Assembly (NCBI GenBank): GCA_029641185.1
Contig: JAPWGK010000011.1
Span: forward strand, 496,001 to 560,000
Reading direction: 5' to 3'
DNA from: Pseudofabraea citricarpa
Lineage: Eukaryota; Ascomycota; Leotiomycetes; Helotiales; Dermateaceae
DNA: 64,000 nt
The notes beneath the pieces were generated by a model, which was given only the letters and a program-made list of their open reading frames with translations, searched no databases and was not told the origin of the DNA. The translations under genes were made by a program, and so were the position numbers. This document shows, piece after piece, positions 40,273 to 54,337 of the stretch (position 1 is its first letter; every line of letters begins with the position of its first letter).

Positions 40273-42204
40273 GTATTATATATAATACTTAAGGAGCTAG
40301 GTTTAATAATTAGGCCTAATAGGTTTATAATTAAAGGGTATATAAAGGAATTAGAAGATATAAATAATAAGGAGAATATAAAAGATTTAACTCGCCTAGT
40401 AAAAGAAATAAAAGAAAAAAACTAAGAGGTAAAATATAATAAGTAAGCGCGCTTATAATAAGCCTTATATAACTATAATAATCTTTTAAACTTTTTTTTC
40501 TAAGATAATAATAAGAAAGAAATTAATAAAAAGAAAATAAAAAAGATAAAAAAGAAATTAAGTAAAATAAATATTCCTAAAGTTAACTAGAAAAAATTAA
40601 GAGGAAATAAAGATAACCGTAGGTATAAATATAATTATTTAATTAATATAATAAAAGTATAATAAAATATAGTTATTATAAAGAAAATATTAGACCTAAT
40701 AAGTAATATATAATTACTAAAACGTATAATAAAGTTTAAGTATATTTACTATTAATACTAATAAGTTATAATAAGATATCTAAGACTTATAATTAAGTAT
40801 CTTAGTAATAAGAAAATATCTAAAAGACTAGATTATATTTATAGGTATTAACTAAATATTAGTAAGCTAAAAACGAACCTAGAGATATACTAATAATTTT
40901 ATAAAGTAAATTATCTTATATAACCTTTAGATATACTAGGTTTATATAAATTCGTATATAAGAATAAAAATTAAGAGTTCGACTTCGATTAAAAGTATAT
41001 ATTATAAGTATAAGATTCTACGATTTTACTAGAATAAAAAGAATAAAACTCGATTATACGTAAGCTTTTTATATAATAAATAAACTTCTTACTAAAGGAT
41101 AAGATATATACTAAATTTAGTATATATTATTATTACTTTTATAAAATTAATAGATATAAGAATATTAGTTAGCTTAAGAATATATTTTTTTTAGTTACCT
41201 AATAGTTAATATAATAAGATCTTATATATTATATATTATATATTATATTATAACTAGATAAAATATAATAATTAATATTATATTCTTATTATATAAAATA
41301 TTTAATTCTAGAGAATAATATATATTTCGCGTATTTTAACCTAAATATCTTAGAGCTATTAGTATATAATAAAAGAAAAAATATAATCTAGGATATTATT
41401 TTACTAGATATTAAAGATAAGTAAAATTATATATTTATTCTTCTAGAAATATAATATAAGTTAAGCGAGTAATAAGATTAAGTAAAAAATAAAAATTAAG
41501 ATTCTTTATATTTTATATATAAAATTATAATATAAACTTTCTCTAAGAAAAACTCGAAAGAATTAAAAGTATTATAGAAGTATATCTTATATAAACTAAG
41601 TAATATACGAATTATATTATTATTAATTTTATATAATATAATTAATCTTATAATAAAAGTAAGATAAATAATATTATTATAATTTATAAGCGTTTAAGAA
41701 GATAAAAATATATTAGAAATCGAGAAAAAAGATACTTAGACTAAGTTAATAATTATATACTAAGATTTTATAATATTATAAGTTATATCCTCTAAGTTAA
41801 TAAATAAGTATAATAATATCTTATATCGATTTCTTATAAGTATTAAGCTTATTAGATTAAATATTTTATTAGACGTACTTATATATTAATATAAATAATC
41901 TTCTCTTATAATAATTAAGAATCGAAATCTATTATTAGGAGCTAATAAAAAGGTCGCGTATAAATATATTATAGCTTAGTAGCTTAAGACGATTAATATA
42001 ATAAAAGAAATATATTAGGAGGTTTAAATAATAGAGAAATAAGTATTTAGGAATAAATCTTATTATTATTATTTAAAGCGATTTCTAATAGATAATATAA
42101 TTATACTAGAGGTAAAACCTAATCCTAAGGTATTAGAGGAAGATATAATTACTAAGGCTTTAGAGGAAAGGTTATTATTTATAGAAGACCTAAATAAAAA
42201 GTAA
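40273..42204 (+). pseudogene. RIP-killed ORF with 2OG-Fe(II) dioxygenase-like signature (copy A)
   Basis: About 640 codons stay in one frame (codon starts at 40273, 41053, 41332, 41632 and 42106 share phase), broken mainly by RIP-type stops. The stop is at 42202-42204. At 41332-41340 the codons read Y-F-N, which are H-F-D if CAT and GAC were hit in CpA/TpG context. Exactly 100 codons on, 41632 reads Y (His expected) with Arg at 41662, ten codons later. H-x-D ... H-x10-R is the metal- and 2OG-binding layout of the double-stranded beta-helix dioxygenases. Assignment is inference; no full domain match could be run. The gene is not functional as it stands. Confidence 0.5.
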
Positions 42205-42291
42205 TAATAATAGTTTCTTTTCTTATTATTATATTATTATACTAGAAGTTAAATAATTATAAGACGATTATATATTTAAAGTAAAAATATA

Positions 42292-42487
42292 TATAATAGA
42301 GTAAAACTTCTTATAAATTTATATTCGAGTTTTAGTTATTCTAAGCCTAAGGCTTTATATTTTCGTAGTTATTTATAGCCTTTTAAATAATATTATATTT
42401 TTCTTTTATTATATTACTTTTATTATTCCCTTTTAGTTATTTATTTATTATATACTTAATAGTATATATTATACTTTATTATAATAC
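42292..42487 (+). repeat. R repeat, copy 2
   Basis: Joins unit A to unit B. The same 195-bp sequence as copies 1 and 3, differing mainly by transitions. Confidence 0.85.
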
Positions 42488-45400
42488 GCGTAAAAAATAA
42501 ATAATATAAAATTAAATAATTAATTACTTAAGAGAAAAAAAGTAGATATAAAACTTATATCTTATTTTTATCTTTTTTCTTTCTCTTACTTTTATCTTAG
42601 CTTAAAAAGTTTTTTTTAGGTTTAATTACTAGTATAAGATTAAGAATTATTTTAAGTTAAATAAAAAGTTTACTAATATATCTAGATCTAATTATAAATA
42701 ATAAAATAAAAGTAAAAGTATTAATAATAATAATAAGAATTATTTTATTAATACTAGACTTTAAAAACTTATAAGTATAATTAAGAGCTTTTATTAGAAA
42801 AATCTTAGATTTAGATATAAAAGATAAAATAAAACTAATAATAGATTTACTTATATTTAACTTAATTTTAATAAGCTTAGGGTTATTATTAATAGATATT
42901 ATAAGAGAAAAAATAATATTAGATATAAAAGAAAAATTAATAAATATAATAAAATTACTTAGAACTAAATAAGCTATAAAGTTAAGTAAAAGCTTATTTA
43001 TAGAAGAAGTTATAAAAATAAGTATATTAGGATCGCTTAGAACCGAATAAGCTATAAAGTTAAGTATAAGCTTATTTATAAAAAGAGTTATAAAAATAAG
43101 TATATTAGAATTACTTAGAACCGAATAAATTATAAAGTTAAATATAATTTTATTTATAAGAGAAATAATAAATACGAAAATAATAAAACCTATTAAAGCT
43201 TAAGCTAAAATAATATACTAAAAAGTAAAAGTATAATAAATAATAATAGCTTTCTTAGATAAAATAACCTAAACTTTTATATAAACTAAAAATAAGTTAT
43301 TTTCTTTAAATAAAAAGTTATTAGATATTTTTTTATCTTTTAACTAAAGTTTATATTTATTTTTCTTAGATATTTAAGTAAACGCGAAAATATATTTTAG
43401 GATATTAGCTAGATCCTTTTAGTATATAATAGTTTAATAAGCTAAAAATTATACTTTTATTTTATTTATTAATTACTAAATATTAGTAATTTTTCTAGAA
43501 GTTTATAAAATTAAAAAACTTTTAAGAAAATTAAAATAATAGTTATATTTTATATAATAAAAATAATAAAGTAAATAATTAATCTTAGATTTTATACCTA
43601 GATATATATATATATCCTAATTTAAATCTATTATTTAAGATAAATAAGTTATAATCTAAGAGTTAAAATAAATTAAAACCTAGGTAATAAAGTTATCCTT
43701 AGTATAATACTTATAAAAACTATTACTAAAGTTATTCGTATTATTAAAGTCCTTAATATTATTAGAAGACTTTCTTTTAGAATAAGCTCGCTTTTTATTA
43801 AACTTCTTTATAATAATTAATAATTTAAGTATACCTACTTTTTTTATAAGTATTAATAAAATTATAAAAGCTTTATTAAACTAAGATTCTTTACTTAAAC
43901 CTTTTAATACGATTATTATATTTAGAATCTTATTATAATTATTAGATTTTTTTTTATTATAATAAAGCTTAGAAAGCTATTTCTTATAGTTTTTATAATT
44001 TTTATATTTTTTTAGAGAAATATTAGTTATAAGTAATTTATTATTTTTATTATTTTATATAATATTATTAAATATAATAATCTTTTTATCTAGAGTAAAC
44101 TATAAACGTCTAATATAAATATAATTAGATTTAACTTTTATACTTTTACTAAAATATATAATAAACTTTATAATAATAATCTTAGTAATAATCGCCTCTT
44201 ATATAATAACTAAGAGAGAATTAAAAGTACGATTTTTATAATATATAATATATAATAAGCGATTATAATAATAGTTAAGAATATAAGATAATTTAGTAAA
44301 AGTCTAAAATTTAATATTTTTCTTTTTCTTAGTAATTATAATAATAAAAGATATTATATTAAATAAGCGTAAGTAAAATAATAGAAACGTTAAAAGAAGT
44401 TTATCTAATATTAGTAATTTACTTAAGTAAATATAAGATTAAGAGATTATTTATTATAAGAGATATAATATTAAAGTTAAAAGAAAAAAAAAAAAAAAAA
44501 AAGAAAATTAAGTAAAATAAAATATTTATAATAAGATATAAGTAAGATATTTCCTAATTAAGAAGATACTAAACTAGTATATTTTCCTTTTATTATAAGT
44601 TAGTTTTTTTGCTTTTTTTATAAAATATATATTAACTTAAGATATTTCTATTATTAGTATACTAAGTAAATAAAAAAATACTAAGGTAAATACGCTCGCT
44701 TAAACTTATAGCTATAAATAACTTATTTAAAGGAGTATTAATTTAAATCTTTTTTTTTTTTTCTTTTAAGAAAAATAATAAAAAAGATAAAAGAAGAAAA
44801 AAAAGAAAAATATATTTATTTATTAAACGATTAAATATATCTTAAGAACTTCTATTAATAAGAATTAACTTAAAATATAAATAATATAACAGATAATATA
44901 ATAACTAAATAAGTTAATATAATAGATATAAACTAATTATAAAATTATATTAAGGGATAATTACTAGGTATAAAGTTTAATAATATAAAAGAGATTATAT
45001 TATATTTATAAGATATTAATAATAAGTCTTACTATTAGGTTTAGTTATAAGTATTTAAGTAAATAATATAATATTATAATAAAACGAATAATATAATTAA
45101 AAAAGTTTTTTATTATATTAAGTAAAATAAAAATTATAAGAAATATATATCTAAGACTAATTTCTTAGAAGTATAATAAGAAGTTAAAAAACTAGTAATA
45201 TATAATTAATAGAAATATAACTAGTTAATAGAAGGAATAACTTATATTTATAAGTTTTAGCTAGAAAAATAAATTTCTAATTAGCTAAATTATAAGAAAT
45301 AATTAGTTATATTTATTATTATATATAAATAATTAATAAGAATAATATCTATAAATAAAGCTAAAAAGCGAGTTAATATTAAGATAATAATATATATTTC

Positions 45401-45491
45401 GAACCTAAGAAAAGAAGTTATAAATACAAAAAAGATAATTATAAGTAACTTAAAATAAATAAAAGATAATATAAATAAAAGTATAAAAAAA

Positions 45492-47423
45492 GTATTATAT
45501 ATAATACTTAAGGAGCTAGGTTTAATAATTAGGCTTAATAGGTTTATAATTAAAAGGTATATAAAGGAATTAAAAGATATAAATAATAAAAAGAATATAA
45601 AGAATTTAATTTACCTAGTAAGAGAAATAAAAGGAGAAAACTAAGAGATAAAACGTAATAAGTAAATACGCTTATAATAAGCCTTATATAATTATAATAA
45701 TCTTTTAGATTTTTTTTTCTAAGATAATAATAAAAAAGAAATTAATAAAAAAGAAATAAAAAAGATAAAAAAAAAATTAAGTAAAATAAATATTCTTAAA
45801 GCTAGTAAGAAAAAATTAGAAGAAAATAAAAATAATTATAAATATAAATATAATTATTTAATTAATATAATAAAAGTATAATAAAATATAATTATTATAA
45901 AGAAGATATTAGACCTAATAAATAATATATAACTATTAAAATATATAATAAAGTTTAAGTATATTTATTATTAATACTAATAAGTTATAATAAGATATCT
46001 AGGATTTATAATTAAACGTTTTAATAATAAGGAAATATCTAGAAGGCTAGATTATATCTATAGGTATTAATTAAATATTAATAAGCTAAAGATAAATCTA
46101 GAGATATACTAGTAGTTTTATAAAATAAATTATCTTACGTAACTTTTAGATATACTAGGTTTATATAAATTCGTATATAAGAATAAAAATTAAGAGTTTA
46201 ACTTTAATTAAAAGTATATATTATAAGTATAAGATTTTATAATCTTACTAGAATAAAAAGAATAAAGCTTAGTTATACGTAAGCTTTTTATATAATAAAT
46301 AAACTTCTTACTAAAAGATAAGATATATATTAAATTTAATATATATTATTATTATCTTTATAAAATTAATAAATATAAGAATATTAGTTAACTTAGGAAT
46401 ATATTTTTTTCGATTATCTAATAATTAATATAATAAGATCTTATATATTATATATTATATATTATATTATAACTAAATAGAATATAATAGTTAGTATTAT
46501 ATTTTTATTATATAAAATACTTAATTTTAGAGGATAATATATATTTTATATACTTTAACTTAAATATCCTAGAATTACTAGTATATAATAAAAGAAAAAA
46601 TATAATCTAAAATATTATTTTATTAAATATTAAAGATAAATAAAATTATACGTTTATTCTTCTAGGAATATAATATAAGTTAAGCGAATAATAAGATCAA
46701 GTAAAAAATAAGAGTTAAGATTTTTTATATTTTATATATAAAATTATAATATAAACCTTTTCTAAGGAAAACTTAAAAGAATTAAAAGTATTATAAAAGT
46801 ATACCTTATATAAATTAGATAATATATAAATTATATTATTATTGATTTTATATAATATAATTAACCTTATAATAAAAGTAAAACGAATAATATTATTATA
46901 ATTTATAAGCGTTTAAGAAGATAAGAATATATTAGAAATTAAGAAAAGAAATATTTAGACTAAGTTAATAATTATATACTAAGATTTTATAATATTATAA
47001 GTTATATCTTTTAGATTAATAAATAAGTATAATAATATCTTATATTAATTTCTTATAAGTATTAAGCTTATTAGATTAAGTATTTTATTAGATATACTTA
47101 TATACTAATATAAATAATTTTCTCTTATAATAATTAAAAACTAAAATCTATTATTAGAAGCTAATAAAAAGGTCGTATATAAATATATTATAGCTTAATA
47201 ACTTAAGACGATTAATATAATAAAGAAAGTATATTAGAAGGTCTAGGTAATAAAAAAATAAGTATTTAAGGATAAGTTTTATTATTATTATTTAGAGCGA
47301 TTTCTAGTAAATAATATAATTATATTAGAGGTAAAACCTAATCCTAAGATATTAGAGGAAAATATAATTACTAAGGCTTTAGAAGAGAGGTTATTATTTA
47401 TAAAAGACCCAGATAAGAAATAA
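45492..47423 (+). pseudogene. RIP-killed ORF with 2OG-Fe(II) dioxygenase-like signature (copy B)
   Basis: Same ORF as 40273-42204, offset 5,219. Y-F-N at 46551-46559 uses TAC where copy A has TAT. At the distal site copy B reads GTA AAA CGA where copy A reads GTA AGA TAA, so together they imply Val-Arg-Arg. The stop at 47421-47423 aligns. The last codons before it read D-P-D-K-K, retaining a proline codon changed in copy A. Confidence 0.5.
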
Positions 47424-47510
47424 TAATAATAATTTTTTTCCTTATTATTATATTATTATACTAGAAATTAGATAATTATAAGACGATTATATATTTAAAG
47501 TAAGAATATA

Positions 47511-47705
47511 TATAATAAAATAAAGCTTCTTATAAATTTATATTCGAGTTTTAGTTATTCTAAGCTAGAGGCTTTATATTTTTATAGTTATTTATAATCT
47601 TTCAAATAATATTATATTCTTCTTTTATTATATTACTCCTATTATTCCCTTTTAGTTATTTGTTTATTATATACTTAATAATATATATTATACTTTATTA
47701 TATTA
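47511..47705 (+). repeat. R repeat, copy 3
   Basis: Right end of unit B. Like copy 1 it is followed by TTAG, unlike copy 2, which is followed directly by the next unit. Confidence 0.85.
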
Positions 47706-48370
47706 GATTTAACTAATATATATATCTTAGGTAACTTAACTAATATATTACTTAAATCGCTACTTAAATATAAATATCTACGTATATTAGTTAATTTTCC
47801 CTTCTCTTTAATAAAAATATTTATATATCTTAATAGATCTCTTTCTTATTTTACTAATTATACTTATATATATTAATTTATCTTCTCTTTCTTTTAATAA
47901 GAATAATCTTATAAATAATAAATATAAATTTCTATTATCTCTTAATATTTTTTCGTTTTTTTTCTCTTTTATTCTCTTTTTATCTTATTATTTATTCTTA
48001 TATTTTCTCTTATATATTAGTTAACTAATTATCTTTTATAAATAATCTATAAATCTTATTATAAAATAATTTAAGTAAGTTTTCTTCTCTAGATTTTAAT
48101 TATAAAAGTAATTCTAATAACTTATTCTCTAAAAAAGTTTAATTTACTATTATAAAACTTATTTTTATTAAGACTTTATTATTAAACTAGATTCTTTCTT
48201 TAAAATAAATTAAAGAAATTCTTCTTTTTTCGCTTTATTATATAATCTTCTACTAATCTTTTTTAGATATTAAGATTAAGATATAATAGTCTAGGTTATA
48301 TTAATTTTAACTCCCCTTTAAGTAAGAAAAATACTAGTATAATATATAAATATAATATTAAAGTTACTAG
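47706..48370. other. unassigned RIP DNA between unit B and Gypsy relic 3
   Basis: Pyrimidine-rich on the + strand, so purine-rich on the minus strand as in gag regions. It may be the missing upstream part of Gypsy relic 1, displaced by later insertions. Not proven. Confidence 0.3.
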
Positions 48371-48696
48371 TATTATAATATATAAAATATAAAGTAAATA
48401 AGAGATTAATATAATTAATTAATAATAAAAGATCTAAGTATAAGGAGAGAAGAAAAAAGGAAAGAAAAGAAAGTATAAGAAGCTAGCTATAAGTAGTCCT
48501 TCTTATTATATTAGTATTTACTCTCTAAGTATTCTCTATTATATGTATTCTTAGGTAAATAAATATATAAGATAAGTTATATATAATTTATCTTATTTAA
48601 TAAATTTCTAGTTATATAATTCGGGTTAATAAGTTATATATAAGAGAAGTAAATATATAGCACGTATCTTAAGTAACTTATATAAGAACTATAATA
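48371..48696 (-). repeat. Gypsy relic 3, 3' LTR
   Basis: 326 bp. Ends TATTATA... and ...CTATAATA, i.e. TG...CA ends converted to TA...TA. Differs from the other LTR mainly by transitions. Confidence 0.9.
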
Positions 48697-51600
48697 TTAT
48701 TCTCCTTCTAAGCGTCTAATTTTTATATTAGATAAGATTTATCTAGATATCTAGAGTAAAAATCTCTTAGAATCTCTTATATATTCTTAAAATTTTCTAT
48801 TAGATATTACTCTAGATCTAATAGTTATTATACTTATTTGATTTTATAGAAAATTTTTCTTTTAATTATCTTTATATCTTTAATATCTTTTATCTCTTAT
48901 TTGTTATTTCCTTTTATATTAATTAGTAGAGATTTAGTTTCTTTTTATCTAGGTAAAAGATTATCTAGGTTTTTATATAATAAGTTAGAGTAAAATATAA
49001 GATAAATTTTTAGTCCTAGTAATAACTTTATTTTATAAGAGCTTAGTCTAATTTTCTTCTTAATCTTATAAGGTTTTTTATTCTTATATTCTAATTTTTA
49101 TAAAAGTCTTTATATTTAGATATTCTTTATTAAGATATAAATTTTATCTCCTAATTTATAGTTTAATACTAGTAATCGTTTTATATTTACGTATTTTTTT
49201 ATCTTATTTTAAGACTAAGTTATTTTTTTATATATAAATTTCTAAGTATCTTTTATTCTTTTTATAAATTCTATTACTTATCTTTCGTCTAGTTTACTTT
49301 TTACTAGTTATAATTAATTAATCTTTATATTTTCTTAGTTAAAATTTATTTTTAGTTTATATCTTTTATTTATAAAGAATAATATAACTTTTATACTTAT
49401 AGATTAATATTCGTTTCTTATAAATTCTATTATTAGTAAGGTTTAACTCTAATTATCTTATAAGTAATTAATATAAGCTCTTAGGTAATATTTTATTTTT
49501 ACGTTTATTCTTTTTATTTAGCCGTTTATCTCTAGATATATTATAATAAATAATTAAATATTAATTCCTAATATCTTATAAAGCTTTTTTTATATCTTAC
49601 TTATAAATTATAAACTTTTATTAGAGATATAAGTTATAGGTAATTTATAGTATTTTTATATATTCTTTAGGAATAATTTAGTAGTTTCTTTTATATTTAT
49701 TCTTTTATCTTTATATCTATAAAAAATATAATATCTTTCTTTTAATAATCTATAGATTATAACTAAGATAATATTAAATCTATTACTCTCTAGAAGTCTA
49801 GTTATAAAGTCTATAAATATATAACTCTAAGGTTTATCTAGTATTAATAGTAGTTCTAGGTATTCTTAATAAGTAGTATTATTTAGTTTAGACTTTCTAT
49901 AAATATAATAGTTTCTAATATATTAATTAAGATTTTTATTTATATTCTTTTAGATATAATTATCTTATAAAAGGATTAATATCCTTTCTTAGCTAAGGTA
50001 TTTAATTATAGGTTTTTTATATATTTTCTAAATTAATTCTATTTTATAGGTTTCTAGAACCTAGACTTAGTTTTTATAAAATAAGATATTATCTTTATTT
50101 TTATAATATAACTTAGGAATATCTTTTACTAGTTTATTATCTCTTAAAGCTTTAAGAGTTTCTTAGTAGAATTAATTATTCTTTTATTTTTCCTAAATAT
50201 ACTTAGGAATTATTTATTTAGCTCTTATAGCCTAAATATATAAGTTAAATATTTCTAGAGCTTTTTTTCTACTAATTTTACTTTTAGAAAAATAATTTAT
50301 ATTTATTCTTTCTATTAATCGTCTAATTTATCTTATAGTTTATCTTAAGATCTTCTAGTTAGAGTATTTATTTTCTTGTTTTATTTTCCTAGTTTATAGA
50401 CGATCTAGAAGTTAAATTCTAATAGGAATTCTACTTATCTAGTTTATCTTCTTATTAACTTCTTAGTAGTTATAAAATATTCTAAAGCCTTATAGTCTAA
50501 GAGTACTTATATAAGTAAATCTATTCCTTAAAGTTTAGGTTTTTATTTTTAAAGTATTTGATTATTACTAAGAGTTTTTTATTATAGATTTTATAATTAT
50601 ATTTAGCTAATAGAAGTCTTCTAGAAAAGAATACTATAAGGTATAAAAGCTTATCCTTCTTATATTAAGATAATACTCTTATATTAATATAATCTAATAA
50701 GTTATACTTTATAATATATTACTTATCTTTATTAAAATATATAAGTATTAGTACTAAGGTAATTATCTTTTTTAGTTCTTTAAAAGTATTCTAATATTTA
50801 TTATTCTAATTAAAGCCTTTCGTCTTTTTCTCCTTTCTTACTTAAGTTATTAATTAGAGAGAGTATTCTAGAGTAATTCTTAATAAATCTTTTATAGAAG
50901 TTTATAAATCTAATAAAGCTTTATATATCTCTTAAGTTCTTAGGTATTTCTTATTCTTAAATATCTTTAATCTTATTAGGGTTTATTCTAATTCCTTTTA
51001 TACTAATAATTAGTCCTAAGAACTTAATCTTATCTTAGTAGAAAGTATACTTCTTAATATCTACTTAAAGCCTTATCTCTTATAATTTAATTAAGACTTT
51101 TCCTAATATATTTTATATATTCTTCTCTAGTTTTATTAGTATAAATATAAATATTATTAATATAAGATAAGATAAAATTATTAGAATATTTCTAGAGCGT
51201 CTTATTTATAAAGTTCTAAAATATTAAAGGTCTATTAGTTAATCTAAAAGGAAGTACTTTATATTTATATAAGCCTTATCTAATATAAAAAGTAATAAGC
51301 TTTTTATCTTCTTTAGTTTAGAATCTAATTCTATTAAAAGCGTATCTAATATCTAGCTTTAATAAGAACTTAGCTTTTCTTATTTTTACTAGAGTTTTAT
51401 CTATTAAAGGTAAAAGGTATTTATTCTTCTTTATAATTATATTTAGCTTTTTATAATTAATATAAAATCTTAATCTCCTCTAGGCTTTTATATAAAGAGA
51501 ATTAATAATAAGTAAGATATCTTACTTATATTAATAAAGCCTTTTACTAATTATTCTTTAATATAAGCTCTAATAAGTTTAAGCTCTTCTTAAGATATCT

Positions 51601-54337
51601 TATATAAAAAGCGTATCTAAGATTTATTTCTCTTATAAGTTTAATATAATAATTATAGCTCTTATATAATAGTAACTAGTTTATAGCTTTCTTTAAGAAT
51701 ACCTTAATTAAGTCTTATAATTCTTTTAGGAGATATTTCTTAATATTAACTTCTCTTTTAGTATTTCTTTACTATTATTTAATAATATTTTTTAGAGAAA
51801 TAATAAATACTATTACTTCTTTTTATCTTATCTTTCTTCTAAATCTAAGAGTACTAATATATAGAGGTTTCTATTTTAGTAGATTTACTTTTTCCTACTT
51901 AGTCTTCTATCTTATTTCTTTAATTTTCTATATAGCCTTTTCCTTTATATATCTAGGTTTTAACTCTTTTCTACGCTCGTTTTTTCTTTCTTTAGAGCTT
52001 CTAAGGATCTCTTTCTTAATTAGTTATTTTAAGTCTTTAGAGATTCTTAGAGAGGTTAAAGACGTATTAGGAAATTCTTTTATTTTATCTCTCTTTAAGA
52101 TCTTAGTAATCTTAATTATTTCTTTATAAATATATAAATCTTTTTTCTTATTTATATAAGAAGAAATAAAGCTTAGCGTTTAAATTTTTAGTAATTCCTT
52201 AGAGTCTTTTATATTAAATATAATTTTATTTTTTATTATATCTAATAATATATTTTATAAAGATATTTATATTTTTCTAAGTATAATATTATATCTTTTA
52301 AGTTTTATAACCTAGAAGAAGCTTAGTAGTTCTTATTTTTAACTAACTTTAAAGTTAACTAAGATTTTATATTTAATAAAAGGTATTTCTCTATTATTAA
52401 ATCTAGTAAAAGGTTTTAGATATTATAGTTTTATTAGTTTAATTTATTCGATTTAAGATATTTATTATATAAAAGATTCGTCTATAAAATTTCTACTAAG
52501 GTATCTAGTATTAATTAATATAAAAGAGAGTATTTTTATTTTTCTTATCTTATATTATAATATAAAAGAGATATTATTTCTTAATCCTAGAGATAATCTA
52601 GTAATATTAATTTTTAGGGGAATCTCTTCTTTTATATCTTAAGATACGACTTCTCTTAAGGCTTTTTATTTTCTAACTTAGTAGTCTTTTTTAAGGATTT
52701 TATTATAGTAATTTTCGTAGCTTTTCTATATAAATAATCCTTAGCTTTATATTCTTACTTATAATAATAAAAGTAAGCTTCTTCTTTTAATAATTTTTAT
52801 TTCTCCTTCTTAGAGAGCCTTAGTTTATTTATCTTAGAAGTAAAGTTAGTTAACTTTTCTTTATTAGTAGGTTTACCTAAAATAAAAGATCTCTTAGAGA
52901 TATTTATTATAAATCAAGCTAATTTCTTCTAGATCTTTTTATTTCCTTGAATCTTCTAATTTACTCTCTTATATCTTATAATTATACTCTTATAATTAGG
53001 TTTATCTAGGAATATAACTCTAAAGTCTTAAAGTTCTTTATTTACTTTTATATTAAGTTTATTTAGTCGAGCTCGTTTATTTTATCTAAGTTCTCTTATA
53101 AGTTTATTAAATTTAGTAAAAAAAGTTAAGAAAAAATTATTATTCTAGTAGAATTTCTTAACTTCTAAAAGGATAATTTCTCTTTTATCTAAGTTATTAT
53201 AAATAAGTTTAAGTTTATATAAGACTTTATCTATAGTATTAAATTTATTTAGAGAAGATTAATATAATCTAGTTTAAATATAATTAATTATATCTTTAGA
53301 TATTCTATTACTTATATAACTAATACGATTAGTTTCGCTTATAAAATAATCTTAGTTAGCCTTAAGCTTATTCTTAATTATATACTTCTAGTTTTTAAAT
53401 TCCTTATAGGTTCCTAAAAAGAAGATAAATAGATTTAAGAGCTTATTACTCTTATATAATTAGTTTTTATCTTCTTATATATCCTCCTAAGCGTTTGAGG
53501 TTATACTCTAATTTCTTATTAGCCGAATAATCTATTTCTTATCCTTAAGTATTTCTTAGATATATTAAATATTATAAGTATTTATACTTATTATTTTATC
53601 TAACTAATTATTTCTATTAATTAATCTAGTATTCTCTTATTTTAACTTTATAATCTATTACTTTCTACTATTAACTACTTAATTAAGTTACCTATAATAT
53701 TATAGACTTCTTATACGAGCTAGTCTTATTCTTATCTAGTAAGCTTATATTTTTTATAGAATTTATTAAGTAGTTAAAGGAAATATTTATATTTTTTTAT
53801 CTTATTAAAATAATTTCCTTTATACTCTTAACTTTCTAGAGCTTTTTTACGTTCTTATTTTCTTTTATTATAAGTATTAAAGGTTAAGGACGTATATATC
53901 CTAAGATAATATATTTAATCTTTCTAGGTTATCTAATTATTCTTATAATTACTTTTATAAGTTCTTTTCTAGTCTTAATTAATATAAAAGTAAATACTTT
54001 ATTCTCTAATTTCTCTTTCTTATTATCTTTCTTAATTATAGGTCGAAGGTTTATTCGCGTTTCTAAGTATTAAAGGTTTTAGTTTTAGGGTTTATATTCT
54101 AGTATCTTAGATATAATTTCTATTTATTCTCTTATTATAGCTAATAAATATCTAGTATAATAGTATATTATTATACGTATTCTAGGTTCTAGAGGTTCTA
54201 GTTTATTATATATTATTATAACTTTAGTAAATCTAGGGATCTAGGTTTCTATATAATAAAATATAAAAGTTCTATAAATTTATATATATTTTTATTATTC
54301 TTATTAGGATAAAAGTAAAAGGGTAATACTTAGATAA

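Larger units (their letters stand above)
37262..42487. mobile_element. 5.22-kb tandem unit, copy A (unclassified element)
   Basis: Starts TACGCGTA and ends with an R repeat. A nearly collinear second copy follows at an offset of 5,219-5,222 bp. Left part: dead ORF on the minus strand, readable for example at 38,395-38,045 with stops only where CAG, CAA or TGG are expected. Right part: dead ORF on the plus strand, 40,273-42,204, in one frame. The two are divergent from about 39.2-39.6 kb. It does not match a Gypsy pol. Differences between copies are overwhelmingly C/T and G/A. Confidence 0.8.
42488..47705. mobile_element. 5.22-kb tandem unit, copy B (unclassified element)
   Basis: Collinear with copy A along its length, including the 78-bp repeats (42953-43185), the divergent dead ORFs and a terminal R repeat. 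A run of about 20 A's lies at 44485-44502. Copy B keeps some CpA that copy A lost (for example CCAGAT at 47408-47413), which confirms that the changes go by RIP. Confidence 0.8.

Noticed and set aside
37262..47705. Tandem unit as an ordinary LTR retrotransposon with R as LTR
   Set aside because: Dead ORFs run on opposite strands and no gag-pol order was found; R as an LTR remains possible but unsupported.
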